From Oxobacter pfennigii (GTDB taxonomy: Bacteria; Bacillota; Clostridia; Clostridiales; Oxobacteraceae): a DNA stretch of 64,000 nt. Every line of letters starts with the position of its first letter. The stretch's first letter is position 1. The stretch is from NCBI RefSeq assembly GCF_001317355.1, contig NZ_LKET01000068.1, positions 124,001 to 188,000 on the forward strand, read 5' to 3'. The notes beneath the pieces were generated by a model that was not told where the DNA came from, ran no database searches, and saw only the letters and a list, made by a program, of their open reading frames with translations. Positions 1 to 6,622 of this stretch are shown here, piece by piece. A program made the translations under genes and the position numbers.

Positions 1-276
1 TATGGAATAGTAGCACTTAGTGGTTTTAGTGTTATTTCGCCTGTTGTTGCGATTTGGTTACTCTTATGGTTTATTAGCGGCTTTCTTCTTAATAAAAATT
101 ATTTTTGGGGTAGTTTGTTGGGTACATTGCCGGCAATTCATTTAGTTTATATGGGAACGCAGGAAACAGGGCAAATTATCAGTGAGGCATCAATAGGTAT
201 TGTAGTCTTAATTTTTTATCTTATTTGTGGATATTGGATTTATAGAAAAAATATAAAACTATCGCATAAGTTGTAA
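1..276 (+). CDS. C-terminal part of an unidentified membrane protein (cut by window edge)
   Basis: An open frame runs from base 1 to a TAA at 274-276 and encodes 91 residues with no start in the window, so only the C-terminus is present. It shows about three hydrophobic stretches (roughly residues 1-30, 36-50 and 62-82) and a basic end (RKNIKLSHKL), which suggests a multi-pass membrane protein with a cytoplasmic tail. I do not recognise the family. The frame is clean, so the gene may be intact upstream, but it lies beside a run of decayed genes and could itself be a remnant. Confidence 0.55.
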   Translation, partial: YGIVALSGFSVISPVVAIWLLLWFISGFLLNKNYFWGSLLGTLPAIHLVYMGTQETGQIISEASIGIVVLIFYLICGYWIYRKNIKLSHKL

Positions 277-283
277 ATACATA

Positions 284-471
284 ATGAAAATTGCTGTTGT
301 TTATCAGGCCATCCGGCTCCAATAGCCGAATGAGTTTTATATGGAACTTAAAAGGCATTGGATAGCGGCCTCTATGGTTATAAAATGATGATGGAAGAAT
401 ATCTACCGGGTAAGGAAGTAACAATTTCCGTATTTCCTAACGGACACTGCTTGCCTGTTTTCAAGGGATAG
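284..471 (+). pseudogene. Remnant of an ATP-grasp (D-Ala-D-Ala ligase-like) gene
   Basis: The stretch starts with a ligase-like N-terminus (MKIAVVY at 284) that hits a stop at 323-325. A second piece in another frame reads MMEEYLPGKEVTISVFPNG and ends with TAG at 469-471. The motif EEYLPGKEVTISV is typical of the central ATP-grasp domain of D-alanine-D-alanine ligase and related carboxylate-amine ligases. Most of the gene is missing between and after the pieces, so no enzyme can be made. The family assignment rests on these short motifs. Confidence 0.5.
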
Positions 472-563
472 AAATTATGAAATTAACTCAAGTATATAAT
501 AGTATGAACTGTAGTAAAATTTAATAAGCATTTCCAGACTTTTAAAAAAGGAGTTTTTATTAA

Positions 564-875
564 ATGAATGATAAAATGTCTAAGATCGGTATTGGCACAG
601 TATCGTTAGTCTTAGTTATAATAGGAGCTTTATTCTCTTTCTCATTTGGTAAAAATATTTCAATAGGTGATTCAATCCTTAATTCACTGGGATTAAAGAC
701 GTGGTCCAATATAAATACAGGAATTCATTACACTATTTTTTATTCATTAATATTTTATATCCCAGCATTGACTTTGAGTTATAAATTCAAAGGTGACCTT
801 GGTTCAGGATTAGGACGTATAATATCAATCGTGTTAATAGCGTTTACATTACTTAGCTCACTCCTAATAATGTAA
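564..875 (+). CDS. Small three-helix membrane protein, function unknown
   Basis: A 103-residue protein begins at ATG 564, seven bases or so after a good AAAGGAG site (548-554). It has three hydrophobic segments at about residues 10-30, 56-74 and 83-102, with short polar loops. No catalytic motif is visible and I do not recognise a family. It stands alone between two decayed genes. The strong ribosome site and intact frame suggest that it is a real gene. Confidence 0.6.
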   Translation: MNDKMSKIGIGTVSLVLVIIGALFSFSFGKNISIGDSILNSLGLKTWSNINTGIHYTIFYSLIFYIPALTLSYKFKGDLGSGLGRIISIVLIAFTLLSSLLIM

Positions 876-983
876 TTAAATGGTTATGGCCGAGCTGCGA
901 TCTTCTCCGGCAATGCAGTGACGGGCAAGGCTTTTTTCTACCGTAATAATCAGCTCAGGTGGAAGAGAAGTGGCACGACTTAA
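876..983 (+). pseudogene. Possible C-terminal gene fragment of unknown origin
   Basis: Directly after the stop of the preceding gene an open stretch reads IFSGNAVTGKAFFYRNNQ and continues to a TAA at 981-983. Its composition looks like a real protein C-terminus, but it has no start or ribosome site. It shares the frame of the upstream gene, probably by chance. The parent family is not recognised. It fits the pattern of decayed genes in the first 1.6 kb. Confidence 0.25.
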
Positions 984-1083
984 TTTGCATTTTCGCCCAT
1001 TCTTTTTTATATTAAAGCCGTATAAAATATTTATCTTGACAATAGGGTGCACTATACCGGTCCACCGGCACCATAATGAACGA

Positions 1084-1137
1084 CGGTTGGTGATATGAAC
1101 ATTTTTTCTGGTATGTTCATATCATCAGCCGTTTTAC
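1084..1137 (+). terminator. Long hairpin followed by T-rich tract
   Basis: A perfect 12-bp stem (1091-1102 with 1113-1124, arm TGATATGAACAT) extends with wobble pairs to 1084-1131 and is followed by TTTTACTTT. It looks like an intrinsic terminator for rightward transcription, perhaps of a gene that has since decayed. The surrounding 984-1334 holds no gene I can support. A TTGACA at 1037 and a GC-rich dyad (GGTGC...GGCACC, about 1046-1072) just upstream may be what is left of a promoter/operator. Confidence 0.5.
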
Positions 1138-1334
1138 TTTGCGCTGAATCCTTTACGGAATAAGAAGCATCATATTTTCGTCTCGCATTCTCCCACTTTG
1201 AATCCGATGAAAGCGCCCGAAATTATTGAAGATGGGCAACTGCTTCCGCTTAGCAGGAGAAATGTCTTTGTGCTCTGCCAGACAAGGCTTAAAGCTTGAA
1301 AATATAGAGTGCAATAACAAGATCTTTGTACGGC

Positions 1335-1556
1335 AGTAGATGTGAAACCTTTGATACCAATTATAGCAGCATGTCTCTATTTGGCAAAGCAGCAGAAGTT
1401 TTTGATTCAGAAAAAGAGAAACCTTAATAGCACTTCATGGAAAAATATTCAAAGGACTTTATGGAAACAGGTATACAATATATTAGCAAAAGTGATAACG
1501 CTACAAAAGTGATAAAAATTCAAATTGAGCATTTTACAGGTAAAGCACAACAATAG
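1335..1556 (+). pseudogene. Remnant of a pyridoxamine-phosphate-oxidase-like flavoprotein
   Basis: The frame reads FDTNYSSMSLFGKAAEVFD, then two adjacent stops (1425-1430), then MEKYSKDFMETGIQYIS and IKIQIEHFTGKAQQ before TAG at 1554-1556. The order (Y.S..FGKA.., EKYS.DF, K.. IEH.TGKA) matches the C-terminal half of PNPOx-like FMN-binding proteins of the nitroimidazole-resistance type. The in-frame stops and missing N-terminal half show that it is a pseudogene. Confidence 0.55.
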
Positions 1557-1630
1557 ATGTCTGTTTATTTTTGCCCTCTGACAAGCTATAATAGCGGTAA
1601 CCAGAAATTTTATGAACGGAGATACCATAT

Positions 1631-2101
1631 ATGAACAACACACTGATTGTCTATTATTCGCTTTTTCAAAATACAAAGAATTTAGCGTTGAAAATAGCAA
1701 AACAAACGGGCGGCACTCTAAGAGAATTAATCCCTGATAAAAATTACTCCTTTGACTACAATACAGCCGCCAAAGAAGTGAGAAATCAAATCTCCCGCGG
1801 ATTTTGCCCGAAGCTGATATCCGGAAATGAGCCCATAGATGTGTACCAAACTATATTTATAGGTACGCCCAACTGGTTTAAAACGATAGCCCCGCCGGTT
1901 AGGAGTTTTCTAATACAGCACGATTTTACGGACAAAACGGTCATCCCTTTTTGTACTCACGGAGGCGGCGGATTTTGCCAAATTGAAAATGATATAGCTA
2001 AGGAGTGCCCAAAATCCAAAATTTTGCCTGGCATTGCCATAAATGGCACTGTTGCACCGGGGGAGGTTGAAAATTGGCTTGGGACTATTGGGTATGAGTG
2101 A
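1631..2101 (+). CDS. Flavodoxin-like protein
   Basis: A 156-residue protein with the flavodoxin layout. The N-terminal strand and phosphate loop (LIVYYSLFQNTKNLA, about residues 4-18) bind the FMN phosphate, and GTPNWFKTIAPPVRSFL (about 78-94) and CTHGGGGF (about 107-114) supply the loops around the isoalloxazine ring. The phosphate loop is slightly divergent (S-L-F-Q-N-T). The expected role is low-potential electron transfer or an FMN-dependent reductase in the cytoplasm. It is preceded by a GGAG site at about 1618 and followed after about 30 bases by the DUF72 gene, possibly in one transcript. Confidence 0.8.
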   Translation: MNNTLIVYYSLFQNTKNLALKIAKQTGGTLRELIPDKNYSFDYNTAAKEVRNQISRGFCPKLISGNEPIDVYQTIFIGTPNWFKTIAPPVRSFLIQHDFTDKTVIPFCTHGGGGFCQIENDIAKECPKSKILPGIAINGTVAPGEVENWLGTIGYE

Positions 2102-2132
2102 CAAAAATCCAATTTGAAGGAGGTAAAAAAAA

Positions 2133-2909
2133 ATTATATATGTAGGAACTTCAGGTTACAGTTACGAAGACTGGAAAGGCCCTTTTTACCATGAAAAAAC
2201 AGATAGAAGCAATATGCTTGAATTTTATTCAAGGGAATTTAATTTCACCGAAATTAATTCCACATATTATAAAATGCCCAATATATTCATGTTTTTTAAT
2301 CTGTCAAAGAAGACGCCGGATAATTTCAGGTTTTCCGTAAAGCTTCATGACTCAATGACTCACGAAAAAACTGCGTCAAAGGATGACTACATGAAATTTA
2401 ACGAAGCCTTAAAACCCATTACAGATAACGGAAAATTGGGCTGTGTGGTTGCTCAGTTCCCTTACTCCTTCCATTATACCCCGGAAAATATTCATTATAT
2501 ATCAAAGATTAAGGAAAATATTCTGGATATACCCCTTTGCATTGAATTTCGAAATCAGGAATGGAATAATGCCGATATTTATAAAAAGCTGTCTCAGGAG
2601 CAGATTGGCTATGTCTGTGTGGATGAGCCGGATATAAAGGGACTTGTAAAACCCATAAGCGTTGTTACATCAAATATAGGATATGTAAGGTTTCATGGCC
2701 GCAACTGTGAGAAATGGTACAATCACAAGGAAGCTTACGAGCGATATGACTATTTATATGGCGAAGATACCTTGAAGGATTGGGTTTCCAGGATAAATTT
2801 TATAAATGACAACACTGATTTTACATTTATAGCCTTCAACAATCACTTTAAAGCTCAGGCAGCTGTAAATGCCAGAATGCTTCAAAGGCTTCTAGATTCT
2901 CTTATCTAA
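2133..2909 (+). CDS. DUF72 (YecE-like) family protein with apparent ATT start
   Basis: The protein reads IYVGTSGYSYEDWKGPFY from its second codon, which is the conserved N-terminus of DUF72 proteins (TIM-barrel fold, function unknown). ARM: the later EFRNQEW (about residue 128) and YVRFHGRN (about residue 184) blocks also match. The first ATG in frame is at 2214, which would delete the conserved start. An in-frame TAA at 2124-2126 excludes anything further upstream. The AGGAGG at 2118-2123 sits nine bases before ATT at 2133, the best start. Length is then about 258 residues, normal for the family. A base error in the A-run that hides an ATG is the main alternative. Confidence 0.75.
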   Translation: MIYVGTSGYSYEDWKGPFYHEKTDRSNMLEFYSREFNFTEINSTYYKMPNIFMFFNLSKKTPDNFRFSVKLHDSMTHEKTASKDDYMKFNEALKPITDNGKLGCVVAQFPYSFHYTPENIHYISKIKENILDIPLCIEFRNQEWNNADIYKKLSQEQIGYVCVDEPDIKGLVKPISVVTSNIGYVRFHGRNCEKWYNHKEAYERYDYLYGEDTLKDWVSRINFINDNTDFTFIAFNNHFKAQAAVNARMLQRLLDSLI

Positions 2910-2923
2910 AAGCCTTTTTTCTT

Positions 2924-3199
2924 TCATATTTTGAACAATACCCACTTCATGGTCCTTAACTCGTATTTTATTTCAAAGACCTTCTCCAGTCCGTTTATGA
3001 GGCTTTGACACTTAAATACCACGGTATCATTCCCACCTATCTTCTCAATGTCTTTTTTGAGTATTTTATCCACCTTTATTACAGTAAAGGATTCACTTCC
3101 ACTTTCAAATCTGAACCTAATGGGATTTGGATATCCCTGTTCATTAAACCATGCCAGCATTTGTATCGGCTTTGATAATACTTTCAACTCTATCCACAC
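2924..3199 (-). CDS. Small conserved-looking protein, function unknown
   Basis: A leftward frame of up to 91 residues (GTG at 3199, or TTG at 3187 which has better spacing from the GGTG site). The sequence alternates charged and hydrophobic residues (FRFESGSESFTVIKVDKIL, VVFKCQSLINGLEKVFEIKY) as in a small mostly beta protein, with no membrane segment and no catalytic motif. The family is not recognised. It converges on the DUF72 gene with only a short gap. It could be a real small gene or an eroded one. Confidence 0.5.
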   Translation of the reverse strand: MWIELKVLSKPIQMLAWFNEQGYPNPIRFRFESGSESFTVIKVDKILKKDIEKIGGNDTVVFKCQSLINGLEKVFEIKYELRTMKWVLFKI

Positions 3200-3462
3200 C
3201 TTTAATTAATGATGTATCCACTGCCTTGACTTTATACCGCCTCTATAACCAAGAATATCTTCCTCAGGTCTGGGCTATTTTCCTGCTGAACTCTATATTA
3301 TTTCCCAAGTTTAAATATACTGAATTAGCATCAATATAATATTATTATATGCGAACATGCGTTCTTTTATCAAGAAACATATTTCACCATTTTTCAATAT
3401 CCGTTGAATTATTAATATGAACACAGTATATTTAAAATTGGATAAAATGTTTAAATATACCC
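3200..3462. other. AT-rich intergenic stretch without a supported gene
   Basis: This stretch lies between the small leftward gene and the MerR promoter. It is AT-rich, has no open frame with a ribosome site and no convincing hairpin. I see nothing in it that can be annotated. Confidence 0.4.
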
Positions 3463-3493
3463 TTGACTCTCCTGCTGCAGGAGAATATAGGAT
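3463..3493 (+). promoter_or_regulatory. MerR-type promoter/operator with 19-bp spacer
   Basis: TTGACT at 3463-3468 and TAGGAT at 3488-3493 are 19 bp apart, the over-long spacing typical of MerR-activated promoters. The spacer is filled by a perfect dyad, TCTCCTGC-T-GCAGGAGA (3468-3484). The TTGACTCTCC...GGAG pattern closely resembles the site of the BmrR type of drug-sensing MerR regulators. It sits just before a truncated merR gene, so it was probably its autoregulated promoter. Confidence 0.65.
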
Positions 3494-3518
3494 TGTTTTA
3501 GGAAGGAAGTGATTGTTG

Positions 3519-3695
3519 ATGTATCGCATTGGAATGTTTTCCAAACTCGGCAAAACCACCATTAAAACGCTGCGGTATTACGATGAAGTCGGATTGCTTA
3601 CCCCGGCCTACGTAAATGAAGAAAACGGTTATCATTATTACGCAACGGATCAGCTCTTTAAGAAATACAGATTCCCATTAAAAAGTAAGGATTAG
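3519..3695 (+). pseudogene. Truncated MerR-family regulator (DNA-binding part only)
   Basis: ATG at 3519 follows an AGGAAGGA site. The 58 residues contain the MerR winged-helix signature (MYRIGMFSKLGKTTIKTLRYY, then DEVGLLTPAYV and NGYHYYA), then the frame ends in an unrelated tail. Family members are at least 110 residues and drug-sensing ones about 270, with a coiled-coil and an effector domain, all absent here. The product could still bind DNA but would lack the dimer helix. I treat it as a 3'-truncated gene. Confidence 0.7.
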
Positions 3696-3700
3696 GTTCA

Positions 3701-3733
3701 TAATAAAAGACCGTTTCCTACGGTCTTTTATTA
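3701..3733. terminator. Bidirectional terminator between merR remnant and hemerythrin gene
   Basis: A perfect 14-bp stem (3701-3714 with 3720-3733, core AAAAGACCGT) with a 5-base loop. A-rich on one side and T-rich on the other, it can stop transcription from both sides; the flanking genes converge on it. Confidence 0.8.
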
Positions 3734-3740
3734 TGAAATA

Positions 3741-4286
3741 TTATGATTTTATCAAGCTGTCTGCAAAAGCTGTGTATTTTTCTCTTATCTTTTTGTTGGC
3801 CTCATCTTCTTCAATTTCGTCAAACTCATTTTTAAGATCTTTTTGTGTTTCACTGTCTATAATTCTTCTGGATAACATGTAAATGTTGCTATCTTCCTTT
3901 TCTATATGTTTTTTAAGCATTTCCGCATATATAAGGGCATTGGCGATAATATATGCTTTTTTACTTTTATCTCCCTTTTCATAGTCCTCCACCGCTATTT
4001 CCAGGCTGCTTATATAACTTCTGCCCAAATCATGCTCCAACAGCATCCCCATTACCGGGCCTCTTTTTAAATTATCATCGGCTTCAGCCAAAATATTAAA
4101 AAGCTTTTTTTCTTCTTTCTGGTGATGGTATTTATCCGCATATCCTCGTACAAATTCAATCACCTTCCTGTAAAATTGAGGGTCGGCGTCCTTGCCTTCA
4201 GATAACTTTATGCAATCATCCTCTATCGCTGACAGTACTTTTTTAATATAAACATGCTCATTTATCAATATATCTATGGCGTCCAC
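3741..4286 (-). CDS. Hemerythrin HHE-domain protein
   Basis: A 181-residue four-helix protein with the hemerythrin ligand pattern: H11 in NEHVYI, HHQKEE at about residues 54-59, H84 in LLEHDLG and KKHIEKED at about residues 120-127. Such proteins bind a non-haem di-iron site and serve in oxygen or NO sensing, iron storage or repair of iron-sulfur damage, in the cytoplasm. Translation starts at a GTG (4286) behind GAGGTG. It lies about 35 bases after arcA in the same direction and may be co-transcribed with it. Confidence 0.85.
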   Translation of the reverse strand: MDAIDILINEHVYIKKVLSAIEDDCIKLSEGKDADPQFYRKVIEFVRGYADKYHHQKEEKKLFNILAEADDNLKRGPVMGMLLEHDLGRSYISSLEIAVEDYEKGDKSKKAYIIANALIYAEMLKKHIEKEDSNIYMLSRRIIDSETQKDLKNEFDEIEEDEANKKIREKYTAFADSLIKS

Positions 4287-4322
4287 TTATAATTCACCTC
4301 ATGATTTTATTTTTAAATACAA

Positions 4323-5546
4323 CTATATATCCTCTCTCAAAAGGGGCATTGTCATGCAGTGAGGACCGCCCCTTCCTCTTACAAGCTCCGAGGCTTCAAC
4401 TTCTATGACATTAAGGCCTAAATTCCTTAATATTTTATTTGTCTCTTCGTTTCTGTTGTATGTGATGATGCTGCCCGGAGCAATGACAAAGGTGTTGGTG
4501 CTGTCGCTCCACTGTTCCCGGGCTGCTGTTATTGAATTATCTCCTCCGGAATTTATTATTTTTACACTTGAGAGACCTAAGCAGTCTGAGAGAGTATGTT
4601 CCAAGCTCTCTTCTGCTTTTGCCCTCACATTTCCATTTTTTCCAGGATACAATCTGTAGGTATGGATGCTGTTTTTTATGCCGGGATAAATGATAAACTT
4701 GTCATAGTCAATTACGGTAAACACGGTATCCAAGTGCATATAAGCCCTCTTTGCAGGTATTTCAATAACTATGATCTGCTTTAGCTCTTCTTTTTCTATC
4801 AAAAGCATATGTGCTACCGATTCTATAGCAGACTCAGTTGTCCTTTCGCTGAAGCCTATTATTAAAGTGTCTTTATTTAATACAAGGACATCTCCTCCTT
4901 CTATCCCTGTGGGTATTTCACCTTCAAACCACAAAGGAGTATTCAAATTTTTAAAAAGAGGGTGATTTTTGTGAAGGAACCTTAAAAAAATGGTTTCCCG
5001 CCGCCTTGCAAAATTAAACATCTGGCTGACTAAAAGCCCCTTGTTTATGACTGTTCCGTGATCCCTTGTAAAATACATACTGGGCATAGGGTCTAAATAA
5101 AAAGGATAGCTTTTCATGGTCAAATCACTGAAGGACGTCTCGGATTTCAAATCCCTTACGGTATCCTTTGACAGACCGGCAATTATAGTTTCCACCGCAG
5201 TCTTATTATCAAGGCCCATTATGTAATCATGGACTATTCTTTTAACTTCTTTATCAAAAAGAGTGCTGAACTTTAAATGCTCATTTATCAATTCTTCCTT
5301 TAAACTTTTATCTTCAATTATTTCCTCAACTAATTTTTCAGTATAATATACTTGTGCCCCCAATGTGCCTAAGGCTTCTACAAAATCATCATGTTCTTCC
5401 CTTGCTCTCTTTAACCAGGGTATTTCATCAAAGAGAAGATTTTCAAGATATCGTGGTACCAAATGATCAAGCTCTGGTCCCGGCCTGTGTACTAACACGG
5501 CTTTCAGCTTTCCTATTTCTGAACTAACCTTGATTTCATTTATCAA
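4323..5546 (-). CDS. arcA: Arginine deiminase
   Basis: Hydrolyses L-arginine to citrulline and ammonia, the first step of the arginine deiminase pathway that yields ATP in anaerobes. The N-terminus INEIKVSSEIGKLKAVLVHRPG, the DPMPSMYFTRD block, the MHLDTVF motif with catalytic His and the C-terminal GRGGPHCMTMPL with the nucleophilic Cys are all present. I place the start at TTG 5546, six bases after AGAGGTG; the upstream TTG at 5567 has no ribosome site. Length is 407 residues, normal. No arcB, arcC or antiporter gene lies beside it, so the rest of the pathway must be elsewhere. Confidence 0.93.
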   Translation of the reverse strand: MINEIKVSSEIGKLKAVLVHRPGPELDHLVPRYLENLLFDEIPWLKRAREEHDDFVEALGTLGAQVYYTEKLVEEIIEDKSLKEELINEHLKFSTLFDKEVKRIVHDYIMGLDNKTAVETIIAGLSKDTVRDLKSETSFSDLTMKSYPFYLDPMPSMYFTRDHGTVINKGLLVSQMFNFARRRETIFLRFLHKNHPLFKNLNTPLWFEGEIPTGIEGGDVLVLNKDTLIIGFSERTTESAIESVAHMLLIEKEELKQIIVIEIPAKRAYMHLDTVFTVIDYDKFIIYPGIKNSIHTYRLYPGKNGNVRAKAEESLEHTLSDCLGLSSVKIINSGGDNSITAAREQWSDSTNTFVIAPGSIITYNRNEETNKILRNLGLNVIEVEASELVRGRGGPHCMTMPLLREDI

Positions 5547-5672
5547 AACAAACACCTCTATGGTCAATATTCAAATGTATTATTCCCAAAGTCATAAAAA
5601 ATACTTGTTTTTGCATTGTAACTGATAAACTTGAAAAACCTGTTGCTTCCTTATATTTTCTTTGTTGACTGC

Positions 5673-5738
5673 CTTGACACTTTATAATAATTGATATAAT
5701 ATAATTGTTAACTTATTATATTATATTTAGTTTACGAT
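5673..5738 (+). promoter_or_regulatory. bioY promoter with BirA-type operator
   Basis: TTGACA (about 5673) and a TATAAT (about 5694) form the likely promoter, although the spacing of about 15 bp is short. Downstream an imperfect dyad TTGTTAACT (5705-5713) and AGTTTACGA (5729-5737) separated by 15 bases matches the Firmicute biotin-repressor site (TTGTTAAC...GTTAACAA). Its place between promoter and the bioY ribosome site fits repression by BirA when biotin is ample. Confidence 0.65.
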
Positions 5739-5753
5739 TAGGAGGACTATAAA

Positions 5754-6320
5754 ATGAAGTTTTCAACAAGAGAAATGATACTTGCAGCATTATTCGCAGG
5801 ACTTACTATAATAGGCGCCAAAGTAAATCTTTTACTTCCCGAAATACCCATTACCCTTCAGCCGGTGGTAGTTATGATGGCAGGAAGCCTCTTGGGGCGA
5901 AAGACGGCATTGTTAAGCCAGGTTGTATATGTTTTATTAGGGCTTATAGGCATTCCCGTGTTTTCAAAGCCCCTTTCAGGTCCTGCATACATCATAACAC
6001 CCTCCTTTGGATATTTGATAGGTTTTGTGGCTGCTGCCTATGTTATAGGCCTGGTTATTGAAAAATCAACTAAAAAAAGCATTGTCACCTTCATGGCTGC
6101 AAATGCTCTGGGACTTATTTGTATATATGTTATAGGTGTAACTTATATGTACTTTCTCATGAATGTATACTTAAATAAGCCTATGACCATATTAAATGCC
6201 ATAGCTTTGGGTGTGGCACCCTCAATAATAAAGGATGTATTAATGGGATTTCTCATTTCTGCTCTTTCGGCAAACATGTACAAAAGAATAAATCTCCAGC
6301 TACGAAAAAGCATCGGTTGA
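5754..6320 (+). CDS. bioY: Biotin transporter BioY (ECF S-component)
   Basis: A 188-residue integral membrane protein with about six hydrophobic segments and the BioY hallmarks IPITLQPVVVMMAGSLLG (about residues 30-48) and a later GPAYIITPSFGYLIGF block (about 75-90). It captures biotin and works with the shared ECF energising module, which is not encoded here. AGGAGG sits before ATG 5754. The upstream BirA-like operator supports biotin control. A biotin-requiring pyruvate carboxylase is encoded later in the window. Confidence 0.93.
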   Translation: MKFSTREMILAALFAGLTIIGAKVNLLLPEIPITLQPVVVMMAGSLLGRKTALLSQVVYVLLGLIGIPVFSKPLSGPAYIITPSFGYLIGFVAAAYVIGLVIEKSTKKSIVTFMAANALGLICIYVIGVTYMYFLMNVYLNKPMTILNAIALGVAPSIIKDVLMGFLISALSANMYKRINLQLRKSIG

Positions 6321-6410
6321 TTTAACGCTGCGGCTTTTGATATAACAAATTATATATATTAAATTCCCGTAAATTCAACCGCCATGAACTAAATTCACTT
6401 GCCCTTCACA

Positions 6411-6440
6411 TTGACAGGGTATGTTTAAGTGTTTTATACT
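6411..6440 (+). promoter_or_regulatory. Candidate asnB promoter
   Basis: TTGACA (6411-6416) and TATACT (6435-6440) are 18 bp apart. This would give a leader of about 175 bases before asnB. I looked for a T-box in the leader and did not see the conserved T-box bulge. The rest of 6321-6622 holds no gene. Confidence 0.5.
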
Positions 6441-6622
6441 TCAAATATGGATAGGTCTGCGCATTGATTCAGGTATAGAAAAGCTCCTGTGGGATATAAT
6501 CTATATAAGTTAAATGCCCAGATTGAATATTTCCAAATATTATAAAAAACCCACAACACTTGTTAATTTATAGATAACTTTTATCTATTAAAGACCCCAT
6601 ATATGAAAGGAGTGGATAGCTC

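Noticed and set aside
1037-1072. A functional TipA/MerR-type promoter with GC-rich dyad
   Set aside because: The TTGACA is present but no -10 lies at 17 or 19 bp and no gene follows; noted only as a possible remnant.
1449-1700. A left-strand frame of 83 residues
   Set aside because: It overlaps the PNPOx remnant and the flavodoxin start, with no ribosome site or family features.
6321-6622. Possible T-box leader before asnB
   Set aside because: The conserved T-box bulge (TGG..CCGCG pattern) and a following terminator are absent, although the leader is long.
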